From: Spirogloea muscicola
Lineage: Eukaryota > Streptophyta > Zygnematophyceae > Spirogloeales > Spirogloeaceae
DNA length: 41,840 bases
Reading direction: 5' to 3'
Assembly: GCA_009602725.1 (NCBI GenBank)
Contig: WELB01000015.1
Coordinates: 4,447-46,286 of the forward strand
In this document: positions 23,240 to 33,362 of the stretch, piece after piece
How positions within the stretch are numbered: the first letter of the stretch is position 1
How the letters are laid out: every line of letters starts with the position of its first letter
Position numbers and translations under genes: made by a program
The notes under the pieces: generated by a model
The model's database searches: none
The model's input: only the letters and a program-made list of their open reading frames with translations
Told to the model about the DNA's origin: nothing

Positions 23240-24500
23240 TTGTATGCCCCTCCGAACCTTTGTCAATTCTTTTTGGGCTGGCTGACTTAGCGCTTCCCCT
23301 GGCCCCCTTCTCGTACTCTGTTCATTCTTTTTCGGGCTGGTTGTTCCAGCCCCTATTCTCAATGGGCGAGCACTTTCTTCTTCTTTTTGCAGCCCTTGCC
23401 CCCATTGGGAGTGCCACTTCTTCCTGAGAGGCCAGCTCAAAGGAATGTACAGAGACTGTAAGCTCTTAGGAATGTAAGCTCTTCCAGAAGAAACAGCTCT
23501 ACCACGGAAGAGCTTTCCTGCTCTTGGGCTCTGACCTTCTGCACCCACTTGCGCAACAACGGTGCCCCAAAGGCAGCAAGGAGTGGTGAAGAGCAGGCAG
23601 ATGTGAGCTGTTTCATTCATCAATCAGGTCTGAATGCTGCAGGCTTCTAGCCCTTGTCCACTGCATGCAACTTTCCGCTTCCCTGCATTCTTTACTGCCT
23701 GAAGCTATAACCCATTCTTTCTGGGCTTGCCTCTGACAGCCTTTGCCCACTCTCGCTGCCTTCTGGAAGAGCTGCTTCTGCACAGCCACTGCCCCCCTTT
23801 TAGAGGACGTTCTCCCTCTCTCTACTCTCTGTAGCCCACTCCTTGCACTTCCTTGCCTTTCGCAAGAACAGTGTATGGCTCGGCCACCCTGTCTTTTCAT
23901 GCGCATTACGCGCATTCTCTTTTGTGCCCTGCATGCGCTTGCTCGACTACCGTGAGTCGGGCCCCACTCAATTTCCCCCTGTTCGGACCTTGTCCATCCG
24001 TTTTGGGGCTGGCCTTTCACAGCTTATTGCCCCTTCAAAGGCTCTCTCTTACCCGCACACTCCTGGTGATGGCAGCTCGGAAGCCACAGCCCCCTTCCTT
24101 TGGAAATTGTTCGTTCGTTTGTGGGCTGGCTTCTCTCAGCCTTCGCCCTCTTTGAACGGGCTTACTTTTCCATTCTTATTGGGCTGGCCCTTCCCAGCCA
24201 AAGCCTAACAGTGGGAAGAGCTGTTGCTCTCTCAAGACTGGGGACAGAGCGGCGAGACTGTGAGAGCGGGCAATGCGAGGGGCCGGAATGCATTAAACAC
24301 AGATCTGATCAAGTACTATACAAGATGGTCACTACATACTCCAGAGTACGCATACGCCAAAAGGAAGGGGCAGCTCCATCCTCTGAAGGGGGCGAGGGCC
24401 TGGAAAGCCAGCCCGAAACGAATAGACAAACGTCCAAAGGGGCCAGAAAGCGCGAAAACACAGCGCTGTTTGGGGGCCCTCGCAAAACTTGGTCATAGTG
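23240..24500. repeat. Cluster of dispersed GGCTGG...CAGCC repeats, no gene
   Basis: Imperfect copies of a pyrimidine-rich unit, roughly TTCATTCTTTTTNGGGCTGG, then 7-9 nt, then CAGCC(N)TTGCCCC, appear near 23250-23300, 23315-23350, 23700-23745, 23985-24035, 24095-24150 and 24165-24210. An inverted copy lies at about 24395-24465. GGCTG and CAGCC form short inverted arms. No coding exon, terminal inverted repeat or target-site duplication was recognised. This is the largest gene-free interval in the window, between actin and the transporter. Confidence 0.65.
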
Positions 24501-24591
24501 CTATCTAGGCTGATAAATTGGTCAAGCCAAGCAGGACAATGGAAGCCCAGAGTATCAGTAAAAGCTATGCCTTGCTTGGTTAAAATTCATT

Positions 24592-27500
24592 CTACTGCAG
24601 ATCTGCCAAGGGTGCCTGCTCATAGTCAGCTCGACTGTGATGTCTACCATATAACAAGTATGCTACAACAGCGAGCAATGTAATGGCTCCCAGCCTTATC
24701 CAAGCTTCGTAGTGCATCTGAATGACAGAGGCAGAACAAAGCACACAACATATGAGATGGTTATGGATCAGAGCATCTCTTGCAGTCAAGCAACACCTGT
24801 TGGAGTCTCCAGAAACAGCAATACTGCTTGCCTCTCAGTGAGACCCATTCCAATAAAGTAGCAGTGACTAGCTTCTGTGTCTTGCTGACATCAAGCCAAC
24901 AGCACCAACAAGTTCAAGGACCCATCGCAGACGTAGAGACGTGTCAGACACGTCATACACTCATTGTGCATAGTCGAGAGTGCTATTGCTACCTGTGTCA
25001 GAAGATGGACGTTGAACACAATTCCTACAAGAGGGAGAGCTGGAACAAATGGGCACGCAAAATTCTGGGCCTTCAAAAATGTCTGCAAGAGCACAAGCAA
25101 AGGCAGTCTTTGTGAAGCAACAAATTACCTTCGTTGTGGCCAACTGATTGGCCTGGACAGAGGAGAGCCAAGCTTTTGTTTTCAATGCACACAGCTGCTA
25201 GAGCTAAAAGTGCCCTTGGAGAATGAGAAAGCCCCAGTAAGCAGGCACAGATACTATTATAAATAAGCCCAAAGTGATGTAGAAGAAGAGCTGAATTATG
25301 CCAAACCTGGCGGGTGAGGAGGGAGACCACAGCAAGCCCTCCAGCGAGGACAATAGGTGCGAGCAACCAAGCGGGCAGTTTCCAGCGAATGAGAAGGCCG
25401 GCAGCGAAGGCCAGGAGTGCGGACACGCCAATACAAGCAGTGGCCTCCTGCTTGCGTGCCAGGCCTCCCCAGACGGCCCCTTGGGCGACTACGTGTGACT
25501 CGTCAATCCGGAGCACGATAACGCAGGCACACACAATCGAGTAGCTAACCTGGTGGAAGGGCAAGCAGACAGGTGCTCTCAGTGACCATCAGATACTATA
25601 TATGCAGTAGTCTCTGATGTTCTAGTTTCAAGGCTTCTTCGCAAAGACAGTAGGATTGCAGGTAGTCTACAGGCACTATCCTGATGATGTGTCAAGCGTG
25701 AGCTCACCAGCACACCAACAGAGAGGATGTGCGAAAGGCGGGCGACATTGAAGAGCGCAGCTAGGATGAGAGCAATAGCGCCCACCCAGACTTGAGCTCG
25801 GACTGGCGTGTGCAGCACCGGGTGCACGACCGAAAGGCAATCCGGGAGGAGACCATCCCTTCCCACACCAAGATAAAGCCTTGACTGCAGAGTAGACTTA
25901 AGCAGGTGTCATTAGCTGCACAATTTGTGCTGGTTGCAACAGCAGACAGCTCCTAGGTCTGTCGTACAGACAGTGACTATGTCGATCCTGTAAGCAAATA
26001 CAGCAACTAGATCACTGGCCCCTTATTACTTGCTCAAGCAGGCCGCACCTGCACGTACAGCCCAACAAGTAGCGTGGTAGTAAGTCCGACGACAGCTCCG
26101 ACATTGATGAAGCCCTCTACCAAGGGCATCTTGTTGCGGGCGAAGGCATCAGCAAGTGGCGAGGACGGATCGATCTCGGCAAACGGCACCATCCCAGTGA
26201 TGACCAGGGACACAGCAACGTAGAGAATCGTGCAGACTGCGAGTGAGACCATTATTCCAATAGGCAGGTCCCTCTGCAAGCATAAGCAAGAGCCAAAAGC
26301 CATCCACATTCAGGCTTTACTTTAACACAGGAATTCAGATTTCCACAGGCATGCGGACACATGGCATGCAAGAACTCTGATAACAATTGGGAAAGTTAGT
26401 GAAGGCATTTTGATTGGGTAACATGTATACGAGGCCAGATACTGAGAAAGGGACCATTGCAGGTATAGTCGTATTGCAACTTGCTGGTATACATGCCTGT
26501 GGGTTCCTGCTCTCTTCGGCAGTGTTTGCAACCGCGTCAAAACCCACGTAGGCAAAGTACACGGTGCTCGCTGCAGAGACGACCAGGCCTGCTCCATGGG
26601 GTGCAAACGGGTGCCAGTTGGCAGGATCCACCCTGGTGGAACCTATGGCAATCACGAGAACGACAATGACCACCTGCCACAGGGAAGGTTGTGAGCGAGA
26701 AGCACAGCACATGCAAGCACGGAGGTTGTAGAGCCTACCATTGGCTACGAGACTGTAGTGCCTTACATTGGCTACAAGAAGAAGTGTAAAGTGAGGCCCC
26801 ATGGATCAAGACACGCAGAGGAGGTGGCCAATGGCTACATGTGTGGCCGTAGTCTTTCATGTGGAGGGTTCATGTGGAGGGTGTTAATAAGCGGATATAG
26901 CATGGCTGTGACAAGCCGCCTGATACACCCTCGTCACTGTGGCACCTGATAAGTAGTCACTGTGGCCACTGCCAGAATACTAGCTGGGAGCGGTGTATCT
27001 AGAGGTGCTGACTCTTTGGAAGGACTTGCACAGGCTTGTGGGACGCAGCACGTCAAGGACCAGCAGACCTCTATGTAACCCCTGATGTGGAGGACATAAC
27101 TTGCGCTCAGAACCTGCGACTTCAGATCATACCCAGTAACAGTCCAAACTGAAATGTAAACCCTTAACCTTGACTCTAAACTTTAGTGACCTGCCATCAT
27201 ACACATTAGGAGACGCTGCGCTGAGGTGCAATGCAGTAATGCAGCAGACCTTGAGAGTTGTCATGTATGTATTCAGTGTCGCTGACTCCCGCACGCCATG
27301 GCACAAGATTACAGTCAATCCAGCCAATACGAGGGGCGCCAGGGCATTGATAGAGAGCAGCCCCGACAGCAGCGGCATGCCGCTTGGGGAGAGCCACGCT
27401 GGAAGCCAAGCGATGGCCCCTGGGAGCACCTCAAGGAGCAGCGATGCCAGGTAGCTGCACAGATAACAAGCAGAGTACAGAGCGTGCATAGGGACATGAG

Positions 27501-29276
27501 GTCATGGCTAGCGTCATGCTTGAAACACAAAGGCCATGGTTGTATATACGATGAACAAACAATGTCAAGCAACAGGCTACAGTCAGCAAACCAATGCTGT
27601 TCCCAACAATGCTTGTCCCCAACAATGTCCCCAACTGAAGATCTAAATGAAGTGCTGCCCATCATCTACTAGTGATGCATAGGATCCTGATTGATGACAG
27701 ACCTTGCGAGGCTGCGAGCAATTGAGGCAGCGCCAATGTGATAATCAAACATGAGATTGCAGAAGACCAGAAAGGCTGCAAGCTCCCTGCATGCATGCGC
27801 AGCACTATCAGCCTGTACTCTCACACCATAAGGTGCTGCTCAAGGTATGGACCTTCCAACTTTTACGACAGCAGCCTGCACATGGTGGCTATGATAAGTA
27901 AAAATCCAAGCTCCACAGAGATAGCGTGTATGCAAGAGCCTAACGTCGTGAGTCAAGGGGTAAGCATTTTGTATTATGAGCTCCTTTGCGTCAGGGTTTG
28001 GCTAGTAAGATGCAGGCCTCTTTAGACATGTGCTCACCCAAAGGTTGCATAGGTGTACAGGTAAGCGCCACCAACAACCGCGGGGAAGCGGCTGGCCAGC
28101 TCCGCGTAGCAGAGCGCGTCAATGACGCACGCCAGCCCCGCGAGCGCGAAGCTCAGGGCCACCGCTGGCCACAAACAGTCCAGACGAGGTGCCGGCGCCT
28201 GCTTCAGGAGACTGACGCGCCAGAGCACCAGGTCCTCACACATGCACCCTTACCCTTGTCCAGGGTTGTAGGGTCAAGGTTTTAGATTTTAGGTGAGACA
28301 TAAAGGTAAAGGTAAAGGTAAAGGTAAGGGTCTAAGGGTAAACCCCTAACCCTTAGACACTGTTGTACAGGGTGGTAAGGAGGCCATTAAAAGCTGCGCA
28401 AGGTCCAGGCTCCACAGCAGCCGGGAGGGTAGCTGAGACCACCGTAAAGTGCATGTGATCGTACTACATTGCTGATCGCAGTGTAGCTTGGAAGCAGACG
28501 GGCCACAGGCGAGCACTATCGAGGGGCTTGTGGCCAACATTTTGCTGGCAGTGTCACGGCCGCTGAGCTTGGTATAATCGCAGAATTGAGCACAGAAGAC
28601 TGGGGCTGGGCTAGAAGTTGAGCGGGAGGGCGATGAGGAGAGAAGGCGCGCGATGCGCATGAAACAAAGTGTGGCCACTTCAAGCTGATACACTGTTCTG
28701 GCAGAACTTAGTGCGATGATGGGGGCTACATGAAACGAAGCCCTGAGCTAAGGTGGCTAAGGTAATAGTGCACCGTTAGCACCCACGGGTGAGCACATAC
28801 ACATCCGACAAGCTAACTTGGGGTTCAGGGTTTAGGGGTTAGGAGCGCCGTCACGGAAGCCGGAGGCCTGACTTGGAGCGCTGCCAGCCACGCTGACGAT
28901 AGCCAGCGCTTGTGGACGCTGCGAAAGCCAAGCGAGAGCCGCATATGAGGCCATGAGGGAGGGGGATGGAGGTACCAGGGCCGGCCTGCCTCGCCGCCAC
29001 GCCGGTGACGACGAAGATGCCCGCGCCGATGGACGCGCCGATGCCCAGCAGCACGAGGTCCATCGGCCCCAGGCTGCGGCTCAGCTCCTTGTGCGGCGAT
29101 GCGGCGCCGCCATCGGCGGCCTCGCCGTCGCCGAGTCGCTGCAGCTGCGGCTTGGCGGAGGCAGAGCCGTCGCCGCCGCCCGCGGTGGCGCTGGGGACGG
29201 CCTTGACGCGGCCGGCAGCCTCCCAGAACGCCGCCCGCCGGCGAGGCGCCGGCGCCGGCAGCGCGGCGACCTCCAT
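24592..29276 (-). CDS. CAT: Cationic amino-acid transporter (CAT/SLC7 type, APC superfamily)
   Basis: Exons 29276-28976, 28164-28038, 27786-27703, 27454-27250, 26673-26497, 26273-26049, 25884-25708, 25549-25307, 25082-24993, 24717-24592; 584 aa with phases that join throughout. A hydrophilic N-terminus (FWEAAGRVKAV) precedes transmembrane 1 with the substrate-site LLGIGASIGAGIFVVTG. Other landmarks: CYAELASRFPAVVGGAYLYT, SYLASLLLEVLPGAI, VDPANWHPFAPHGAG, YFAYVGFDAVANTAEESRNP, RDLPIGIMVSLAVCTILYVA, GRDGLLPDC, CPFVPALPLVGIVFNVHLL and HYEAWIRLGAITLLAVVAYL. Predicted integral membrane importer of Arg/Lys/His at the plasma membrane or tonoplast. The intron after 26497 uses GC instead of GT at its 5' end. 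The start at 29276 was chosen by Kozak-like context; the frame is open further upstream, so a longer N-terminus is possible. Confidence 0.92.
27155..27182. repeat. Telomere-like patch in transporter intron 4
   Basis: TGTAAACCCTTAACCTTGACTCTAAAC resembles degenerate CCCTAAA units. Short and weak on its own. Confidence 0.3.
28258..28360. repeat. Telomere-like tract with perfect 10-bp hairpin in transporter intron 1
   Basis: Begins GTCCAGGGTTGTAGGGTCAAGG and TTTTAGATTTTAGG, then about four TAAAGG units (28300-28326), then GTCTAAGGGT (28330-28339) and its exact reverse complement ACCCTTAGAC (28349-28358) around a 9-nt loop, AAACCCCTA. Both strands carry TTAGGG/CCCTAA-related words. It sits in the intron between transporter exons 1 and 2. 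Confidence 0.65.
28815..28847. repeat. Second telomere-like patch in transporter intron 1
   Basis: GGGGTTCAGGGTTTAGGGGTTAGG contains near-exact TTTAGGG units. It is about 460 bp from the hairpin tract in the same intron. Confidence 0.5.
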
Positions 29277-29635
29277 GGCCGCCGTCGCCACTGCGGCTGC
29301 CCGGCTGTGAAGGCCAGCCTCGACGTCGATGCCAGTGGCTGGGACTGCGCCGCCGCAGGCTGGACTCGATGGTGTCGCGACAGGTAAGGCGACGGAGCCG
29401 TCGATTGCGGGTTCTCCTGCAGCGGCGGCAGTCTCAGCGGCGTGGCTTCCTGGCGGCGGGCGCCCGGCTGCTGCAGGCAAGCTCCATGGCTTTGCGGCGG
29501 CCGCCGGGGACTGGCGGCGGGGTGCTCGTGTTGTGGCAATGGCGGGCTTTCAGAAGGAAGCACCAACTGATGTTCCTAGTCAGCGCCTAGAGCTTATGGC
29601 TGGACCCTTTTGGCTGATGGATGCTGGCGATTGCT

Positions 29636-29707
29636 TCAGCTCCTCAGCTCCGCCAGCTCCTTGCGGGCGTCGTTCGCAGCACGGCGGGCGAGCACATGAC
29701 TTTGGAG
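29636..29707 (-). other. Possible orphan terminal exon, unrecognised
   Basis: After an acceptor-like CGCTGCAG, the minus strand reads LQSHVLARRAANDARKELAE followed by LRS and TGA. It has coding-like codons and an amphipathic helical pattern. I found no matching upstream exon between here and the ZSWIM7 stop at 30106, and no family match. It may be the end of a small gene or chance. Confidence 0.2.
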
Positions 29708-30105
29708 CTGCAGCGCAAGCTTCAGCAAACAGCAAGTGCTCGCCTACACTTGCTTGTCAAGCAAAGACAGAGGACGCAGCTTGCTAAGGTGTAATCACAA
29801 GCAAGCCAGGATGCCCCACTGAGCGAGCATTGATGCCGACCACTGCAGGCCACAAATTTCTGAAGCCAGCGCATCGGCGGCAGTACAGATGACAGGTGCC
29901 TGATGCAGCAAGCATTGGGTGGCCCTCCACCGCTTTGCCGTAATGGCAATGAATGGCGCCATCCTTTCTTGCCACTAAGACACAATCAAAGAATGAAAGA
30001 TTGGCTTCTAGCAGCTGGGGTCAAGGCTTGTCAATCGGGAACTCCGCAAGAAGTCGAGGTTCAGTTCAGGTTCTTCTTGAGTTGCTGTGGAGATTCCAAA
30101 GCATC

Positions 30106-31214
30106 TCAGCCTTCGATGAGGAGCTTGGCTAGCAGCGCATCCGGGACGCGCACCTCCTTGCAGCACTGCAAAGCCTGGGCCAGCCGTGCCGCCAGCTGGT
30201 GCTTGCACTGCGCGCCGCAAACCGCACGGCAGCAGCATCAACAGTCCATTGGTGCCACCAGCAATGCTAGCGGCATGCAGCCCGTTGCTCATGCCGTGGA
30301 ATTTTGAGCTGGTTCAGCATTGCAGTCGTGACTGTGGTCGTCTAGCAGCGTGCTCACGTGCAAGTGCGCGCCCTTGTTGACGACGTTGTAGAAGAAGGAA
30401 GCGCAGGAACAGTAGTGCGACGGGAAGCACGTGTACTGGTCCGGCGCCTCCTTGCCTTCATAGCCGCTGCCGCTGCCTCTCTTGCGAGGGTGTTGCCCCT
30501 GGACCTGCCATAACCGGCACGGGAGCAAGGCCCAGCAGTCGTGAGGAAGCCTGCCCACCAGCAACGTCGCCGGCTTGCCACCACGGAGAGGAAAACCTCA
30601 AATCTCATAGGACAAAGATGCCTCGATTGCATCCATGATCTATCTAACAAAATTTGTTTGCTAAGGTGTGCTATGGTATGCTATATTATGTGTGCTATTT
30701 TCTCGAGATAGTTGTGAATTTCACGATACAACGACGCGTTACCAAAGATTAAAGAGGCCGGCAGCCGGACGACAGCACCGGAGGGGAGCGCATCACGGGG
30801 CAGCCGCAGGGACCTGGAAGTGCGAGCGGCCGCTGCGCTCGGCGACCACCTTGCGGACGCCGCCGGAGTCGAGGATCTCCAGCGCGCCCTCCAGGTTCCT
30901 CTCGAACAGGGCGTGCAGCCTGCACGGCGGCGGCGGGGCCCGACCGCCGTCCTTGGTGGCGTAAGCGCTTTGATCGCCGTCGTGCCCGGCTATGCAGGCA
31001 AGCCCAGGCAAGCCCGGCCACTGGCGCTGCAGACTGGCGGCAGCGGCGGCGGTGGCGGCGGCGGCGGCGGCGACGGAGCGGTAGGTGGCGGCGCCGTGGC
31101 TCACATCAGCAGGTGCTCCTCGGAAACTGCGGCAATGCGGATGCGGGGCGGTGGTGGCGGCCGCTGGCAGTGAGGGCGGCGCCGCGGCGGGGGCAGCGGC
31201 GGCGGTGGCGGCGG
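30106..31214 (-). CDS. ZSWIM7: ZSWIM7/SWS1-like SWIM zinc-finger recombination protein (5' end in gap)
   Basis: Resolved exons: (gap)-31105, 30919-30814, 30504-30358, 30207-30106 (stop TGA). Joined sequence: AAVSEEHLLM, LHALFERNLEGALEILDSGG, VRKVVAERSGRSHFQ, VQGQ, then the SWIM finger YTCFPSHYCSCASFFYNVV...HCKHQLAARLAQAL (C-x-C and C-x-H ligands) and the tail KEVRVPDALLAKLLIEG. This matches SWS1/ZSWIM7, which with SWSAP1-type Rad51 paralogues promotes Rad51 filament assembly in homologous recombination. The intron phases agree; the ATG formed at the first junction (AT|G) is internal. The start and any N-terminal exon lie in the 558-base gap. A basic, Gly/Ser-rich insertion (PRKRGSGSGYEGKEAPD) precedes the finger. 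High confidence in family. Confidence 0.85.
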
Positions 31215-31772
31215 NNNNNNNNNNNNNNNNNNNNNNNNNNNNNNNNNNNNNNNNNNNNNNNNNNNNNNNNNNNNNNNNNNNNNNNNNNNNNNNNNNNNNN
31301 NNNNNNNNNNNNNNNNNNNNNNNNNNNNNNNNNNNNNNNNNNNNNNNNNNNNNNNNNNNNNNNNNNNNNNNNNNNNNNNNNNNNNNNNNNNNNNNNNNNN
31401 NNNNNNNNNNNNNNNNNNNNNNNNNNNNNNNNNNNNNNNNNNNNNNNNNNNNNNNNNNNNNNNNNNNNNNNNNNNNNNNNNNNNNNNNNNNNNNNNNNNN
31501 NNNNNNNNNNNNNNNNNNNNNNNNNNNNNNNNNNNNNNNNNNNNNNNNNNNNNNNNNNNNNNNNNNNNNNNNNNNNNNNNNNNNNNNNNNNNNNNNNNNN
31601 NNNNNNNNNNNNNNNNNNNNNNNNNNNNNNNNNNNNNNNNNNNNNNNNNNNNNNNNNNNNNNNNNNNNNNNNNNNNNNNNNNNNNNNNNNNNNNNNNNNN
31701 NNNNNNNNNNNNNNNNNNNNNNNNNNNNNNNNNNNNNNNNNNNNNNNNNNNNNNNNNNNNNNNNNNNNNNNN
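31215..31772. other. Assembly gap of 558 N
   Basis: Unresolved sequence flanked on both sides by GGC/GCC trinucleotide runs (31020-31214 and 31773-31800). It hides the 5' ends of the divergent ZSWIM7-like and NIP30-like genes and their shared promoter region. The true gap length may differ from 558. Confidence 0.95.
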
Positions 31773-31852
31773 CGCCGCCGCCGCCGCCGCCGCCGCCGCA
31801 GCCGCCGCCTGACGGCGCGCGACGCCGGGTTGGCCGCTGAAGGGGACCGCAG

Positions 31853-31940
31853 GGGTGATCAAGGGCGTCAAGAACCCCAACCGCGAGAAGCAGGAGGTGG
31901 AGGACGCCGCCTTCAAGCGCATGATGGCCAAGGTGCGCGC

Positions 31941-31971
<31 letters not shown>

Positions 31972-33183
31972 GGCGCCTCGGGACTCGCACCGGCGCCTGA
32001 TGCTGCTCGAGCGCTCGCCGTGCCGCCTGTCGGTATTGAACCCGAGATCTCTGACTCACCGGGACTGAGTCGTCCCGCAGGTGAAGGAGGGCGAGCACGC
32101 CGGCTTCCTGCACGGCCGCGGCGGTAATCGGCGACGGACCCCGTTCACACTATGCATTGCGAGCTCGCCCATCTGGGGTCCCTCGTTAGCCGCACCATGT
32201 GCCCATCTCCGGCTTCTCGGCCAGCCATGGTCTGCGCTGCCGCAGGATGGCCAAAGAGTGATGGCTTTCCTCGGCTGCCGGTGCCCACTTGCCTCGGGCT
32301 GCAGCGCTCGACAGCGACGACCTGCTGTACCTCAAGGAGCAGACGCAGGCTGAGCAGGACGCCGAGAACATCCGGGACCGCGCCGAGAAGCGCGCGTTCG
32401 CTGCCTTCAAGATATCCCGCCAAAGCTTTGCTTGCTGCTCTTTCAGGCTCCCACTCTTCTCTTAGAGTGTGTTGCACGTTGTTTCTGAGTGCGATGGTCA
32501 GCGCAGGCTGGGGCAACGGGCGTGAAGTTCATTTCGTGGTTGCTCTCTTGACTCGACGAGCATGCACGTGGCAGCCAGTAAGGCGGACGCAGCTGGCCCT
32601 GCTGCCATGCGTGTGGATACCAAGCCGCGCAGCGGCATCAGGTGCGTCTGCAGCTGTCCTCATTGAATTGAGCTGCATTGCCTGTTGCTTCTGAGACCAG
32701 TTCTGGTACTTGATAGCCACGTTTCGCTCGCGAGGCTGCAGGCAGCACGACCTGCTGAAGAATATTGTGGAGATCAAGCCCAAGCGGCAGCGCTCTGACG
32801 CCTCCGAGAGGAGCAGCGGAACGCCGAGTCCAAGAGTGCAGGGGCGGACCACCACGCCCAGCTCTGCCGACCGCAGCGGCAAGTCGTGGAAGGACGATGC
32901 TCGTGCCCTGCCAGAGGACAGAAAGGACTCAGGAGCAGCAGCATTGGCCGATGCGTCTGCCTTGAATCAAGCAGGCCTCCGAGATGGCCCGAAAAGTGCC
33001 ACGAGTCTGCTCGGTCTCACCTATGCCAGCAGCGAGGACGAGGACGGGTCAGATGAAGCGAAGCAGGGGGACATGTCTCACCTCGATGACGCTGCTCAAA
33101 CCTCCAAGGACCCCAAGCAGGACCTGGCTGAGCCTTCCAAGGCCGCTCAAATGGGGGACGCAAGAGATGCTGGGGGGACTTGA
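31853..33183 (+). CDS. NIP30/FAM192A (PSME3IP1) family nuclear protein (5' end in gap)
   Basis: Exons 31853-31932, 32081-32123, 32305-32395 and 32742-33183 (stop TGA). The first resolved exon reads NREKQEVEDAAFKRMMAK, then VKEGEHAGFLHGRG, ALDSDDLLYLKEQTQAEQDA, AENIRDRAEKRA and DLLKNIVEIKPKRQRSD. This follows the NIP30 domain layout (KQQEYEE-type helix, LDEDE acidic turn, Arg/Glu helix). The C-terminal region is polar and disordered, with LLGLTYASSEDEDGSD matching the family's GL-x-Y-SSDSE tail. In animals PSME3IP1 binds the nuclear PA28-gamma proteasome activator; role here inferred. The third donor is taken as the weak GTTCGC, the only GT that keeps phase. The N-terminal exons are missing in the gap. 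Convergent with DNA2, 179 bp apart. Confidence 0.65.
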
Positions 33184-33362
33184 CAGCTCCTGTGATGAAT
33201 GTGCTCCGTCGTACATACGCTTTCTAGCTATGTATTCTGTCATGCAGTTTTGTCGACTGGCTATGGCAGATGACTTGACTTGATGTGTACAAACTGGACA
33301 ATTTTGCTCAACGTTACGAAGCTTGCACGAGCATCTCATGGAAGCTTGCAAGCAGTCTTAGT

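Noticed and set aside
23240-24300. CRISPR-like regular spacing of the repeat cluster
   Set aside because: Repeats are imperfect and unevenly spaced, the context is eukaryotic, and copies occur elsewhere singly and inverted.
30793-31971. Large open frames on both strands spanning the N gap
   Set aside because: They are open only because N codons are not stops; the flanks belong to ZSWIM7-like and NIP30-like exons in other frames.
32020-32095. tRNA-like T-loop on the minus strand (GGGTTCAATACC)
   Set aside because: No matching acceptor stem or anticodon arm could be folded, and the stretch lies within a short intron of a coding gene.
32396-32755. Possible U12-type AT-AC intron in the NIP30-like gene (AAG followed by ATATCC)
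   Set aside because: A GT donor (GTTCGC after 32395) with a strong TGCAG acceptor keeps phase and needs no minor spliceosome; no good U12 branch site near the 3' end.
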